DNA of 64,000 nucleotides. It comes from Chalara sp. BL73. Lineage: Eukaryota; Ascomycota; Leotiomycetes; Helotiales. The first letter of the stretch is position 1. The number at the start of each line of letters is the position of its first letter. The DNA is taken from the NCBI GenBank assembly GCA_918026815.1, contig CAKJVC010000168.1:124001-188000 (forward strand), in the 5' to 3' direction. The notes beneath the pieces were generated by a model, which was not told the origin of the DNA, did no database searches, and worked only from the letters and a program-made list of their open reading frames with translations. Below, in pieces: positions 32,721-42,229 of this stretch. Made by a program: the position numbers and the translations under genes.

Positions 32721-34889
32721 TTACATATCCCAAATCTCTTCCCACCGTTTATAGTCTCCTTCTATTGGACCATTCAATCTGCCAAACCTAGCTGGTTTAC
32801 CCGTGTGCGCTTCTGGGAGGCAAATCCACTCGCGAACAGATCCTGGGATCTCCTCCTTTACGTGGCTGATACAAACTAAGGCTTGACTTTCCTGCAGGCC
32901 GTGAATTGTTACTGCTCCATTTCTCGAGACCTCCGACTTGACAATGTTTCGAGAGGATGGCGAGGCGAACTGCCTCGTCTCACCGTGTGCGAGGAACAAA
33001 AGACATCGGTCTCTAACTCCGTCATCCATGCCGCCGAAAGCCTCGTCTAGTATTATAAGATCTGGCTGCTTGATGATAGCTCGGAGGAATAGAGCAACTC
33101 TCTGAGATGAAAATGGCAAGCCGCCAAAGAGGACCTCGTCAGCCCAAGCCGTATGAGATGCTGAGGCTTCCCCACCAGGCTGGGAAGCAGGCTTCAAGTC
33201 TTGCTGAAACCATCGAAGACAAGCGTCTATACGTGCATTAGCAACGTCATCTAATCTCGGCACTCCTCTGAAAGTATCAGCCCATGCATTCGCTAACACT
33301 TTCCGCAGAGTCAGTGATTTCGGCATATGATTATGTATCTCAGGGCTAGAGTGTCCTATGCGAGCTTGAATGTCAAATATCGAGATACCAAGCCGACCTG
33401 GTTCTGGCAATCGCGAGCGGCCAAATAGTCTAATAGGTAGGGAGTAGGTTTGTGGATGGTCTGAGCACATCAGTGATAGTATCGTGGTCTTTCCCGACCC
33501 GTTTGGTCCAAAAATTCCCCATCTTTCTCCTCTTCTGACAGTCCACCACAAGCCATTTTTAGTCCCACCATTGACCTCTTGACTCCAGTTACCTAACACT
33601 GATTTGTCTCCATAGGACACATTGACTCCTTCCATCTCTACCAATGCCTCCCCAATCTCATTTGGGTGGCTATCATGAAGCTTGTAGCCATCGCGGCTCA
33701 AAGCAATGCCGTCAGCAGTACTAGCCGGTGCCGATGCTGACGTCGTCTTCCGTGGTCCTGACTCCGCTTCAGATTCAGGTTTTGGCATTGGTGTTCCCTT
33801 TCTATTCTTTTTAAGAGCAAGATCATTCAGTATTTTGTATTGCTTCGGTTTCTTGATCCCGCGGCTTGTGAGAACTTGGCCAAGCTCCTGCATACTAGGT
33901 AACGTGAAGTTAGTTTTGAAGAGACCTCTTTTGGTAGCTTCTGCACAAGCTGCCATCTTCCGGAGTACCTGACCCTTAGAGCCCATGAAGAAGGATTGGC
34001 ATCCATCTAAGTAGAGAAGATGCGTCACCCAGTAAGGTATAGGATCTTGCGGTCTGAGTGTGAGTACTAGTCGCGGCGTACACTTCTCCGCCAAGTCCTG
34101 CAACATAGAACTCAGCGATATCAGGGACGGGGGATCGAGACCCATAAATGGTTCATCTAGCAGTAGCAATTCTGGTTTCGACAGCAAAGCCTTGGCGATT
34201 CTTGCTCGCCTAGTCTGGCCATTGCTGAGGTTTGATACCGGTAGTGTAAGCAAATCTCGAAGCCTCAAATCTGCAACGACACGCTCCAACACTGCAGGGT
34301 CCACAGCTGTATTCAAACCGATGTCCTGGAGAGGGTTCAGTTGAGTACTGCCCTTGAGATAGTCCAAAAGGCTGAAATCTGTGTCTTCTCGCCTGGACTC
34401 ATAACGCGACGAAAGATATGCACCTTTTGGCGCCTGACCACCAAGACCCTGGTCTCCATCAAACCCTACGTACTTGATAGCTCGACTCGGTACTCTTAGA
34501 TTAGGATCCTTCTCCCGGATCTCCTCGGACTCCAAGTAAGGATAGCGACGTCCGGATGCAGGTATACAAACATGCTGGCCTCGAAGGATTTGTAAAAGTG
34601 TAGTCTTGCCAGCAGAAGACGGTCCCACGAAAGCCCAATGTTTCAAGGAACCATTTGCGAGCCGCCCTGATGATATGTCAAGCCGAAGCCCTGAAAATAG
34701 CTCCGGATTGGCACCAGACAGGGCAGCTGGGTGTTGTCTATAGAACGAGCCGATGGTTTGTTTTTTGTCATTACACAAATTAATTCGTACCAACGCTTTG
34801 GCTTCATCATATATTGCAGGTCCAGATTGTTTGTGACGCGAATCCCGAGGAAATTTTGTTACCCATCTCCGCATTACAAAAGAGGTCAT
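32721..34889 (-). CDS. Soluble twin-domain ABC ATPase (yeast YDR061W-like)
   Basis: Two ABC nucleotide-binding domains in one 722-aa chain with no membrane segments, resembling the yeast YDR061W/ModF-type ATPases rather than a transporter with its own TM domains. NBD1: Walker A GPSSAGKTTLL (about 89-99), signature VSNLSNGQTRRARIAKALL, Walker B ELLLLDEPFMGLD. NBD2: Walker A GPNGSGKTTILSLM, a divergent signature FSSQRVALFLRAI lacking the LSGGQ form, Walker B LIILDEAFGGMD. The frame is open to an ATG at 34976. I chose 34889 because the product then begins TSFVMRRWVTKFPRDSRHK, a basic amphipathic start that could be a mitochondrial presequence, while the upstream 29 residues look non-conserved. 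Substrate and partner are unknown. Confidence 0.88.
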   Translation of the reverse strand: MTSFVMRRWVTKFPRDSRHKQSGPAIYDEAKALVRINLCNDKKQTIGSFYRQHPAALSGANPELFSGLRLDISSGRLANGSLKHWAFVGPSSAGKTTLLQILRGQHVCIPASGRRYPYLESEEIREKDPNLRVPSRAIKYVGFDGDQGLGGQAPKGAYLSSRYESRREDTDFSLLDYLKGSTQLNPLQDIGLNTAVDPAVLERVVADLRLRDLLTLPVSNLSNGQTRRARIAKALLSKPELLLLDEPFMGLDPPSLISLSSMLQDLAEKCTPRLVLTLRPQDPIPYWVTHLLYLDGCQSFFMGSKGQVLRKMAACAEATKRGLFKTNFTLPSMQELGQVLTSRGIKKPKQYKILNDLALKKNRKGTPMPKPESEAESGPRKTTSASAPASTADGIALSRDGYKLHDSHPNEIGEALVEMEGVNVSYGDKSVLGNWSQEVNGGTKNGLWWTVRRGERWGIFGPNGSGKTTILSLMCSDHPQTYSLPIRLFGRSRLPEPGRLGISIFDIQARIGHSSPEIHNHMPKSLTLRKVLANAWADTFRGVPRLDDVANARIDACLRWFQQDLKPASQPGGEASASHTAWADEVLFGGLPFSSQRVALFLRAIIKQPDLIILDEAFGGMDDGVRDRCLLFLAHGETRQFASPSSRNIVKSEVSRNGAVTIHGLQESQALVCISHVKEEIPGSVREWICLPEAHTGKPARFGRLNGPIEGDYKRWEEIWDM

Positions 34890-35117
34890 ATTGATGGAGT
34901 TCAAGACCGAAGAGTCACACAGTCTCTCGGGTATCCCAATGAAGATAGCCACACACCAGAGTGAATTTATCAACAACCATGTAATCGCGCTCCACCTGAA
35001 TCCACGTCTTCTCAGCAGCCTGAAGCTCCATCTATCAACGACCTTCTCAAAACCCTTTCACACTCTCTGTTAACAACTTCATATTCCAATCAGCAGGTAT
35101 CCGTAAAGAATTCAATT
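34890..35117. promoter_or_regulatory. Divergent promoter region, ABC ATPase / UMP1
   Basis: 228 bp between the chosen divergent start codons; the ABC frame may extend 87 bp into it. No further elements are recognised. Confidence 0.45.
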
Positions 35118-35665
35118 ATGGTAAGCTTCATCAACCTTCTGACGTTAAAGTCAAGTCACCAAGATCCCCCTCAAACCACTGCTAACTTGGATATCAAAAG
35201 GCAATGCGAATCGCTCCTCCAGCAAACCACTCCTCCTCCCACTCCCACCTGCAGGCACAGAGCCTAGGCGCACCATCAGCACCCGGTCTGCATGATACCC
35301 TCCGCGCAGGCGTTGGCCCCTCCCTCGCCGTCTCCACCTCTTCATCCAGCACCGTTCCCGACAGCGCACATCCCCTCGAAATGCGGCTCAAGAAATGGGA
35401 GGAAACGCAAGATGCTTTAAAGATGGAAGGGCTTCGCCGGACATTTGGTCTCTCCGAGCCAATCCGCAGAGGCATGGAGTTGAAGATCGCACGGGAGGGA
35501 AGCTGGAGACCTTTGGCGCTGGGAGGGGGACAAAGAAGTGTCCATGAGGACATTTTGATGGGCAGAGACTCAAGCATTGAGTGGGAGGATGTTTTCACTG
35601 GGGAGGAGATGCGGACGGTTCCTGGCTTCCATGACGAGGTCGAGAAGAAGGTACGGATGCAATAG
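35118..35665 (+). CDS. UMP1: Proteasome maturation factor Ump1
   Basis: Short-lived chaperone that is enclosed in half-proteasomes and becomes the first substrate of the mature 20S core. The conserved part is complete: GLHDTLRAGVGPSL, HPLEMRLKKWEETQDALKME, LRRTFGLSEPIRRGMELKI, SVHEDILMGRDSSIEWEDVF. I place the start at 35118, with ATG followed at once by a GTAAGC intron (35121-35200, CTAAC branch at about 35182, AAAAG acceptor). This gives M-A-M-R-I-A-P-P and 155 aa. The alternative is ATG 35204, with the intron in the 5' UTR (153 aa). The Ser-rich linker before HPLE is longer than in yeast. It is divergent from the ABC ATPase. Confidence 0.93.
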
Positions 35666-36286
35666 AGGATTCAAGGATGGCCGAAGGTGATATTAGCATG
35701 CCCAAATTATCGGATGGCGAGGGAATTGTAAGATCAGTAGAGGATTTTAAATGGCGTTGATGACAGCCATAGAACAGGAATGATATCATTGCATTAGCCA
35801 CTGAAGACATTTGTTTGTCATAATTAAGTGTGAATTCCATAGACCATGACAGTCATCATCTGTTCACCAGGCATCAATCTTCAATATCCTTGGATGAAAT
35901 AGAAACGGGCACCGGAACATACTGGTTGCAGAGCAAGTTTATGATCTCCGTGCATGTTTTGTCGAGCTTTAGATAACATGGACAAATGCACACACGATCT
36001 GTTGCTGGAAGAATTTTGACTGCATTCTATCCAGGCTTTCCCGCTGGGTAACAATTCTGCACCCTCCATATATAAGTTTCGCCTCATAATAACTATACAC
36101 TATCCGTACCAACCTCATGCCTGCCCCGATAGCAGGACAAATGCAAGCGACGCTGTGAACCCAAAGGAAAGCGCGATAGACCCTTAACGCCAATCACCGA
36201 CTTCATTACTCCCAGATGATCTCATCTCCTAGTTCGTGTGAGAGAGATATGCAATATGCTCAGCCCAACCCGATATAAACTTCCAT
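35666..36286. other. Convergent intergenic region, UMP1 / UBL3-like gene
   Basis: About 620 bp of 3' flank with no recognisable gene, RNA or repeat. Confidence 0.6.
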
Positions 36287-37120
36287 CTACAAGATCACGC
36301 ATCTGCATCCTGCTGTACTCTCCTCGCCATTTCTGTCCCGGGACGAAGTCTTGTTTTTTGATGCCTCTTCCTCATCAACTAGGTCTTGTGGTTTAACAGT
36401 CATGTGAACTACATTGGCCTCGGTGGTGCTGAATTTCAAATCTGCAATTCGGTTAGTGAATATTCTTTGAAGAAAAGCCGTGACTTAATTAATATGGTGT
36501 AGCATACCTTTGAGGTGAGTCTTCTCATCGAGTAACCGGCCGAAGTATATTAATCGTATGTAGCTAGGATTGACTGGCTTAGCCTCCCATTCCTCGCGCC
36601 ACTCCCTTAGAATTAACTCCTTCAGTGTGTATACGCTGATGCTAAAAGGATCTTTCTTTCCGTCTTCCGTTACACCTGGAACGGTGACGTTTCGCTTAGT
36701 GAGGTATTTTTCGTCAATCTTGTAAGGATGGCGTGCACCAGATGTGAGAAGCAGAGTAATGACGAGAACAGGACCTTGTGAAGGGGCGATTGGTGTTGGA
36801 GGAGTACCATCAGCGCCAATTGCGACTGCATCGGGACTGGAGGCAGAGGTTGCGAAATCTCTAGCAACGACAACCTTGTCATCTTTCGGTTCTGCATCCT
36901 TATTTTCCATCTCTGATGAGCCAGTGTTGGGGGCTGCGAAGTCCGAGGCTATAGGCGATGTGATTGGGATTGAGACATCGTTGAGGAGACCTTGCGCTGT
37001 GCCAGTCCGTGTTGTGTCTAAGTTGTCCATCTCCACCGACACAGTGTGTTGTGGTGATGCAGAACTTGAATTTGTCGGGCCACCTCCTTCAGTTGCGACC
37101 GTGGATGATTGGGTTGCCAT
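36287..37120 (-). CDS. Membrane-anchored ubiquitin-fold protein (UBL3/MUB-like) with CAAX box
   Basis: Two exons, 37120-36508 and 36441-36287, with a 66-nt intron, give 255 aa. After a ~120-residue Ser/Thr/Pro-rich disordered region lies a UBL3-type ubiquitin fold: VLVITLLLTSGARHPYKIDE, LKELILREWREEWEAKP, SYIRLIYFGRLLDEKTHLKD and NVVHMTVKPQDLVDEEEA. The C-terminus is GCRCVIL: a CVIL CAAX box, whose Leu predicts geranylgeranylation, plus an upstream Cys for palmitoylation, as in animal UBL3 and plant MUB proteins. In animals, UBL3 directs cargo to membranes and small vesicles; the fungal role is unknown. The start at 37120 (MATQSSTVATEGG) was preferred over an upstream Met at 37228 in a hydrophobic, unconserved context. 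Confidence 0.88.
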
Positions 37121-39030
37121 TGGTCGGATACGTCGTGGAGACTGCAGGTTTGAGGGATGGGGGGTATCTTTCCCACACGCCACCAGGATAATGAGCGACT
37201 GGATTAGATTGAGCTGGTTTATGTACAATATCTTCCAGCTAAAGATACCTGTATTGGCGTGAGGGGATCACAGTGGCAGTCTTGGCCCTAAGAAATGGTC
37301 CTAGATCTTGGTGCTAAGAAGTATCCTCTTACAATCTTGTCCTGTTTTGCTCATATGTGCCTCCAACTCGACACACCGGAGCGTCGGGAATGGCGATAGC
37401 GAGTGAACTTTGAGTCAAGCTTTCAAACGAACAATACAACGAGTTCTGGGGACCGCAGGTCTATAGCCATGAGTAATTGGCATGTATTTGTAGGAGTGAT
37501 TGATATCTTGATAATTGTGCCAAGTGGTGGATCTCCAGAGGCATGACGCTTTGAGCAATCTCATTGCCGCTTTGTAGTGAATTGTTGCCGCTTTTACACA
37601 TGATGATAAAAGTCAATTACTTAGAAACGTCTATATTTCAGAGATGCCTGCTCTGCACCAACACCTTTTCTTCTTCTTCTTCTTCTTCTTTTTCATCTCC
37701 TCTTTTTCATCTCCTCTTTTTCATATATAAGGCCAATTGTACTGATTAGCGTCCAATGAATCGCCAGCTTGCACTTAGCGACTCGCGAAAGTGCTACCAT
37801 TGGAGAAACATCGAAGTGAGAGGTGCGAAAAGGGATAACATAAGCCATCTCAAGCCGTATGCATGAGCGGCACAAGACAAGTAATTGCGTTATCGAGCAT
37901 GTGAACGAAGTTCATATGAATAAGAAGACCTGCTAAAGCTCTTGTATAATCAAGAAGGAAGCAAATATATTAAATCATTTCTATCTGTCATCAAGATATT
38001 TCTACGTATCACAACTCTCGTCAGAGTACAGTCCTTCCTTTGTTGGGAATCGTTCCCCATACCCCGTACTCTACCCAAAATTTGTAACGCGGATGTGGAA
38101 CCATTCGGATATCACGGCTATGGCTTCCATTTCTCCCGCAAGTCACGGCAGCACTACGCCACATCACGAAACAAAAATAGAAACTAGAAAGGAAGAGAAT
38201 GTTAGGGATACAACCACCAGTGTTCAGAAATCTCTCCTGAACGATGCCCCATCGAAGCCACACTTTTAGGGTAGCTAGGTTAGTTATCGCATTCGTATTG
38301 AGATTGCGGCACTTCCCTTGTCGCGGAAGAGCACAGGCAGTAACCGATAAGGTTACACACTTGTGCCAGAAAATTAATTGCTAAAAGCTAATTGGTCTCT
38401 GCCTCAGCTAAGTTTGGCTCACCTCTTCAAGCAATTTGTTAGAGTAAACATTCAACACGATAATAATCTGGATCAGGAGCATTTTAAGCCAGTCTAAACC
38501 TGATATATTTCTCAAAGGCTCAAGCATGGATACATGGATGGGTTCTGAAGTCCTCTTCACCCTTGCTTGGATAGAGCCCAGTATATGGCTGAAAATATTT
38601 TATGATAACTCTCTGTTTTTGACACCAATTTCTATAACCTCTGGGAACTCCCATGTAAGGAAGGCGCTGAATGATTCCTGATCGGGACTAATAGGCATCC
38701 TTCAGCTCGCACCACCAGTCTATCTACAATTCACCTCCCTATGTCGATCTGACTGTGGCTCACGCAAATGCCCTGCGGCCAATCAAATAAATTTACTATA
38801 GCGAATGCGCCGCTTACTCAGCCCCAATACGCACTCGTTTACTCTGACAATGAAGTATGCGAGATGGTTTCCAAGCAACAGCTTGCAAAGAAAAGGATAT
38901 AAAGTCTAGTCTTTTTCCATAGGTATACAGTATACGATTTCCTTCAGTAAAACCCTCATATCTCTAGCCTTTCTCACAAACCAATATCCCATCTCAGTTT
39001 TTCTCTGCAGAAGTCCTTTATCAGATCACA
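37121..39030. other. Divergent intergenic region, UBL3-like / NAD(P)-binding protein
   Basis: About 1.9 kb with no supportable gene. It holds a CTT repeat followed by three CTCTTTTTCAT-type units (37664-37725). TA-rich sequence precedes the downstream ATG (38880-38960). Confidence 0.6.
37664..37725 (+). repeat. (TTC)n microsatellite and CTCTTTTTCAT tandem units
   Basis: About seven TTC units followed by tandem 14-nt units TTTTTCATCTCCTC ending in CATATATAAG. Confidence 0.8.
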
Positions 39031-39783
39031 ATGGCTGCGATTCCATCCAAAACACTTGCTCTCTTCGGCGCAACTGGAGGCTGTTGCAGTGCGCTTCTGA
39101 AAGTTGCTCTTGAGGCCGGGTACACAGTCAATGCCTTAGTCCGTACTCCGGCTAAGCTCGCGGCTCTATCAGAAAAACATACCAATCTCCACCTGATACA
39201 GGGAGATATTGCCTCTTTACCAGCCATCAGAGATACACTCATCTCAAATGGCCGTGTTGTTGATATTGTCGTATCTGGTCTCGGAATGGTAATGAAGCGA
39301 CAAGGTCTCAAATTCACTTCGGATCAGCCACATATCTGCGAGGAGGCTACAAAAGCCATCTTCGATGTCCTCGCAGCCATCGAGAAAGAGAAAACGGTTC
39401 AGGTGCCCGCAGGAGGGCCAGTATTCGTTTTGCTCAGCACTACTGGGATCTCCGAACATGGCCGAGACATACCCATTGCTATGATACCCTTGTATCACTG
39501 GATGCTCCCGGTTCCCCATGAGGACAAGAAGAAAATGGAAGCTCTTGCTATCACGAGTGGGAGGAGATATGTGCTGATTCGCCCAAGTTTGTTGATGGAT
39601 GGAAAGGCGAAAGGAGTGAGTGCTCTGCGTGTGGGTGCGGAGTTTCCAGGTCAGAAAGGGGATGCTACAAGCACTATTGGCTATACGATCTCAAGGGAAG
39701 ACGTTGGTGCATGGATCTTTGAGGAATGTGTTAAGGGAGACTCCCAGAAATGGGAGGGAAGGATTGTCGCTTTGACATATTAA
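39031..39783 (+). CDS. NAD(P)-binding Rossmann-fold protein (NmrA/atypical SDR-like)
   Basis: Intron-less 250-aa protein. The N-terminal TLALFGATGGCCSALLKVAL is a GxxGxxG-type dinucleotide-binding loop (about residues 13-19). It is followed by VNALVRTPAKLAAL (the Arg suggests NADP(H)), HLIQGDIASLPAIRDTL and VDIVVSGLG, then a central FVLLSTTGIS strand and YVLIRPSLLMDG. These match the NAD(P)H-binding/NmrA-like atypical short-chain dehydrogenase group, which lacks the classical YxxxK dyad in the usual place. Substrate is unknown; members serve as redox sensors, epimerases or reductases. Start and stop are unambiguous and the length is typical. Confidence 0.88.
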   Translation: MAAIPSKTLALFGATGGCCSALLKVALEAGYTVNALVRTPAKLAALSEKHTNLHLIQGDIASLPAIRDTLISNGRVVDIVVSGLGMVMKRQGLKFTSDQPHICEEATKAIFDVLAAIEKEKTVQVPAGGPVFVLLSTTGISEHGRDIPIAMIPLYHWMLPVPHEDKKKMEALAITSGRRYVLIRPSLLMDGKAKGVSALRVGAEFPGQKGDATSTIGYTISREDVGAWIFEECVKGDSQKWEGRIVALTY

Positions 39784-40625
39784 TTAGGTTTTTGGGTTGT
39801 TTCATAAGCTGGCGTTAATGGTTCAATTTTGGAGTATTTTGAATTTGGAGCGCCTATATACCATATTGGGCATTGTCAGCCGACTATCATAAATGTCAAT
39901 CATCTTGAATGTACAATGAGCACTGTGCCATCATGAATTTCTGCTTGTGGAAGCGCCTCCTCACCTAGCGTAAAGGGCGGAGTATTGGATCTCTGGAAGG
40001 GAATGCACGAGCTCTTTCCTCCTCTTCGAGGGAAGAAGTCTGCTGTACAGTTCAAGAGGTTTGGATCAAATACCCATCTTAGAATGGTATAAATATACAA
40101 ACGTCCTAACCATGTAGGCAAGATGCAATTCCAGGCCAGTGCAGTTCTATTTTACTGTAGAGAACAAACTCGTTACCACTGGCTTGGTTGCAGGGAAATT
40201 AGCTGTTTTAATTTTGATTGACTTTTTTTCAAGACAACAATATAGAGGCTAGCATTCCTCCTTGAAATAAGCTAACATTACCGCAAAGCCTAGAGCATAT
40301 ACCTATAGGAAATATCTACCAAAATATTTGTTGCATTGAGAAGGGTTCTTCGCATTCCGACTTATTGAAAAAGTCCTTGTTGTTTTAAGGACTATTGATT
40401 CCGAATTCTGGTGGCTTTGTTTCATTGCTCTTCCCAATATGTGGGTTTCTGCAACCATACATTACGTAAGCCCCCCTCAACAACATCTCAGTAGAACATC
40501 GTCATAGGCAAGTGTTACCCAGCGGCATGACCTAACAGCTTTCGCGCCGAATATCTCCTTTCCCGAATTATGCCTTGAGTACGGATGAAACACCAAGCAG
40601 TTTCTCTACGAGGCTGACACCTGAT
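39784..40625. other. Intergenic and leader region upstream of the MFS transporter
   Basis: About 840 bp. The last part should be the 5' leader of the permease and contains a minimal upstream ORF at 40570. Nothing else is recognised. Confidence 0.55.
40570..40578 (+). promoter_or_regulatory. Minimal uORF (Met-Pro-stop) in MFS leader
   Basis: ATGCCTTGA 48 bp before the main ATG, in a different frame. It could damp translation of the permease if included in the mRNA. Confidence 0.4.
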
Positions 40626-42229
40626 ATGGACTCGGACGACTCCGACCTCGAGCCTGGCACGGTTGGCGAGAGCTTCAAACTACAACGCCGCTCCCCGGGA
40701 ACGTCTGAGAAGGCAATTAAGAGTGATGCGGACGATAGTATTGATGAGGAGGTATATCAGGACTGGCGTGAGCGCAGAGGAAGCGCCTCTACAACACGGT
40801 CGTTTCAGCTTTATACACCAGATGAGGAGAACGCAGTAGTCAAGAAGTTCGATAGGAAGCTGGTTTTATTTGTAGCATTACTCTACATGTTGAGTTTCTT
40901 AGATAGGTCCAGTAGGTCCCTCATACGCGTTCAAGGACAGAATTGACTCTAGCAGATATCGGAAACGCCAAAATTGCTGGACTAGACCTCGACCTCGAAC
41001 TTGATGATACTAGATATGAATGGGTTATCGGGGCCTTCTATATTGCATACATCTGCTTCGAGTGGATGAGCGTTCTTTGGAAGCTGATACCGGCGCATAT
41101 CTATGTTACAGCTATTGTTCTATCGTGGGGTATTGTGGCATCGCTCCAGTCAGTTACGACATCCTTCGCAGGCCTTCTTGTCCTCCGCGTGCTACTTGGT
41201 ATTGGGGAAGCAGGCTTCACGGGCATTCCCTTCTACCTCTCCTTCTTCTTCAAGCGTGAAGAGCTCGCCCTACGCACTGGATTATTTATTTCTGCGGCGC
41301 CTCTCGCAACATCCTTCGCCAGTACCTTGGCTTGGGTAATCATAAAATTAGGGCAATACTGTCCTATAGCTTCATGGCGACTGCTTTTCCTGATTGAGGG
41401 GTTTCCCTCCGTCCTTGTCGCTGTGGCAGCTTGGCATCTCATTCCCGACTCGCCATCGACCGCATCCTATCTCACTCTTCGTGAAAAGAAAGTTGCACGT
41501 CTGCGCCTCAGACGAGAACATCATCCTTCCACTCCATCCGGAGGCCTCAATTTCCGAGAGATGCTAGAAACAATTATCGATCCTAAAAGCTGGTTGACAG
41601 CACTCATGTTCTTCTTTACAAATATGAGCTTCTCGTCTATGCCAGTTTTTCTGCCTACTATTATCCACGAAATGGGGCATACGGTCTTGGTATCTCAAGC
41701 CCTAGCCGCTCCGCCTTACCTCTTATCCTTCTTCGTTGTAATTCTTACCGCATATATGTCCGACCGTTGGCAGGACCGCTCCTCCTTCGTCATCTTCCAT
41801 GCTATCCTCTCCGCATTTGGATATGGCTTCATGGCTCTAGCGGGCGCCAAGGGATGGAATAATTGGTTTCGATACGCTGCCATATATCCTGCGGCTGTCG
41901 GCTTTTTCAGTGTAATAACTATCATCATCACGTGGACGATCAATAATCAGGAGTCAGAGAGCAAGCAAGGCACAGGCTTCGCGATGTTGCAACTCATTGG
42001 TCAGTGTGGACCTCTGCTTGGCACGAGACTGTATCCCGAAAGCCAAGCACCTTTATATACGATAGGAATGTGTGCATGTGCCGGGAGTATGGTTCTTGTT
42101 TCACTCTTGGCGCTAGGTTTAAGATGGTATTTGGGAAGACTGAATAGAAAACATGGCGGATATGGTAGAATTGGTCAGGAGACTCCAACATTTGTAAAGC
42201 AAAGTACACCATTCAAGTTCATGTTATGA
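40626..42229 (+). CDS. MFS permease, anion:cation symporter (DAL5/allantoate) type
   Basis: Plasma-membrane transporter of the major facilitator superfamily, ACS branch (yeast Dal5/Tna1/Seo1-like); these carry organic anions such as allantoate, nicotinate or pantothenate. Two exons, 40626-40911 and 40956-42229, with a 44-nt intron, give 519 aa, normal for the family. The family hallmark FLDRSNIGNAKIAGL spans the splice junction in TM1. RVLLGIGEAGFTGIPFYLSF is the TM4 region and about twelve hydrophobic segments can be counted. An acidic Ser-rich cytoplasmic N-tail of ~80 residues precedes TM1. The frame is open upstream to a stop at 40533 but has no ATG before 40626, hence this start. Substrate cannot be read from sequence. 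Confidence 0.92.

Noticed and set aside
34890..34976. Upstream Met extending the ABC ATPase by 29 residues
   Set aside because: The added residues look unconserved; the inner Met gives a plausible presequence. Not excluded by sequence alone.
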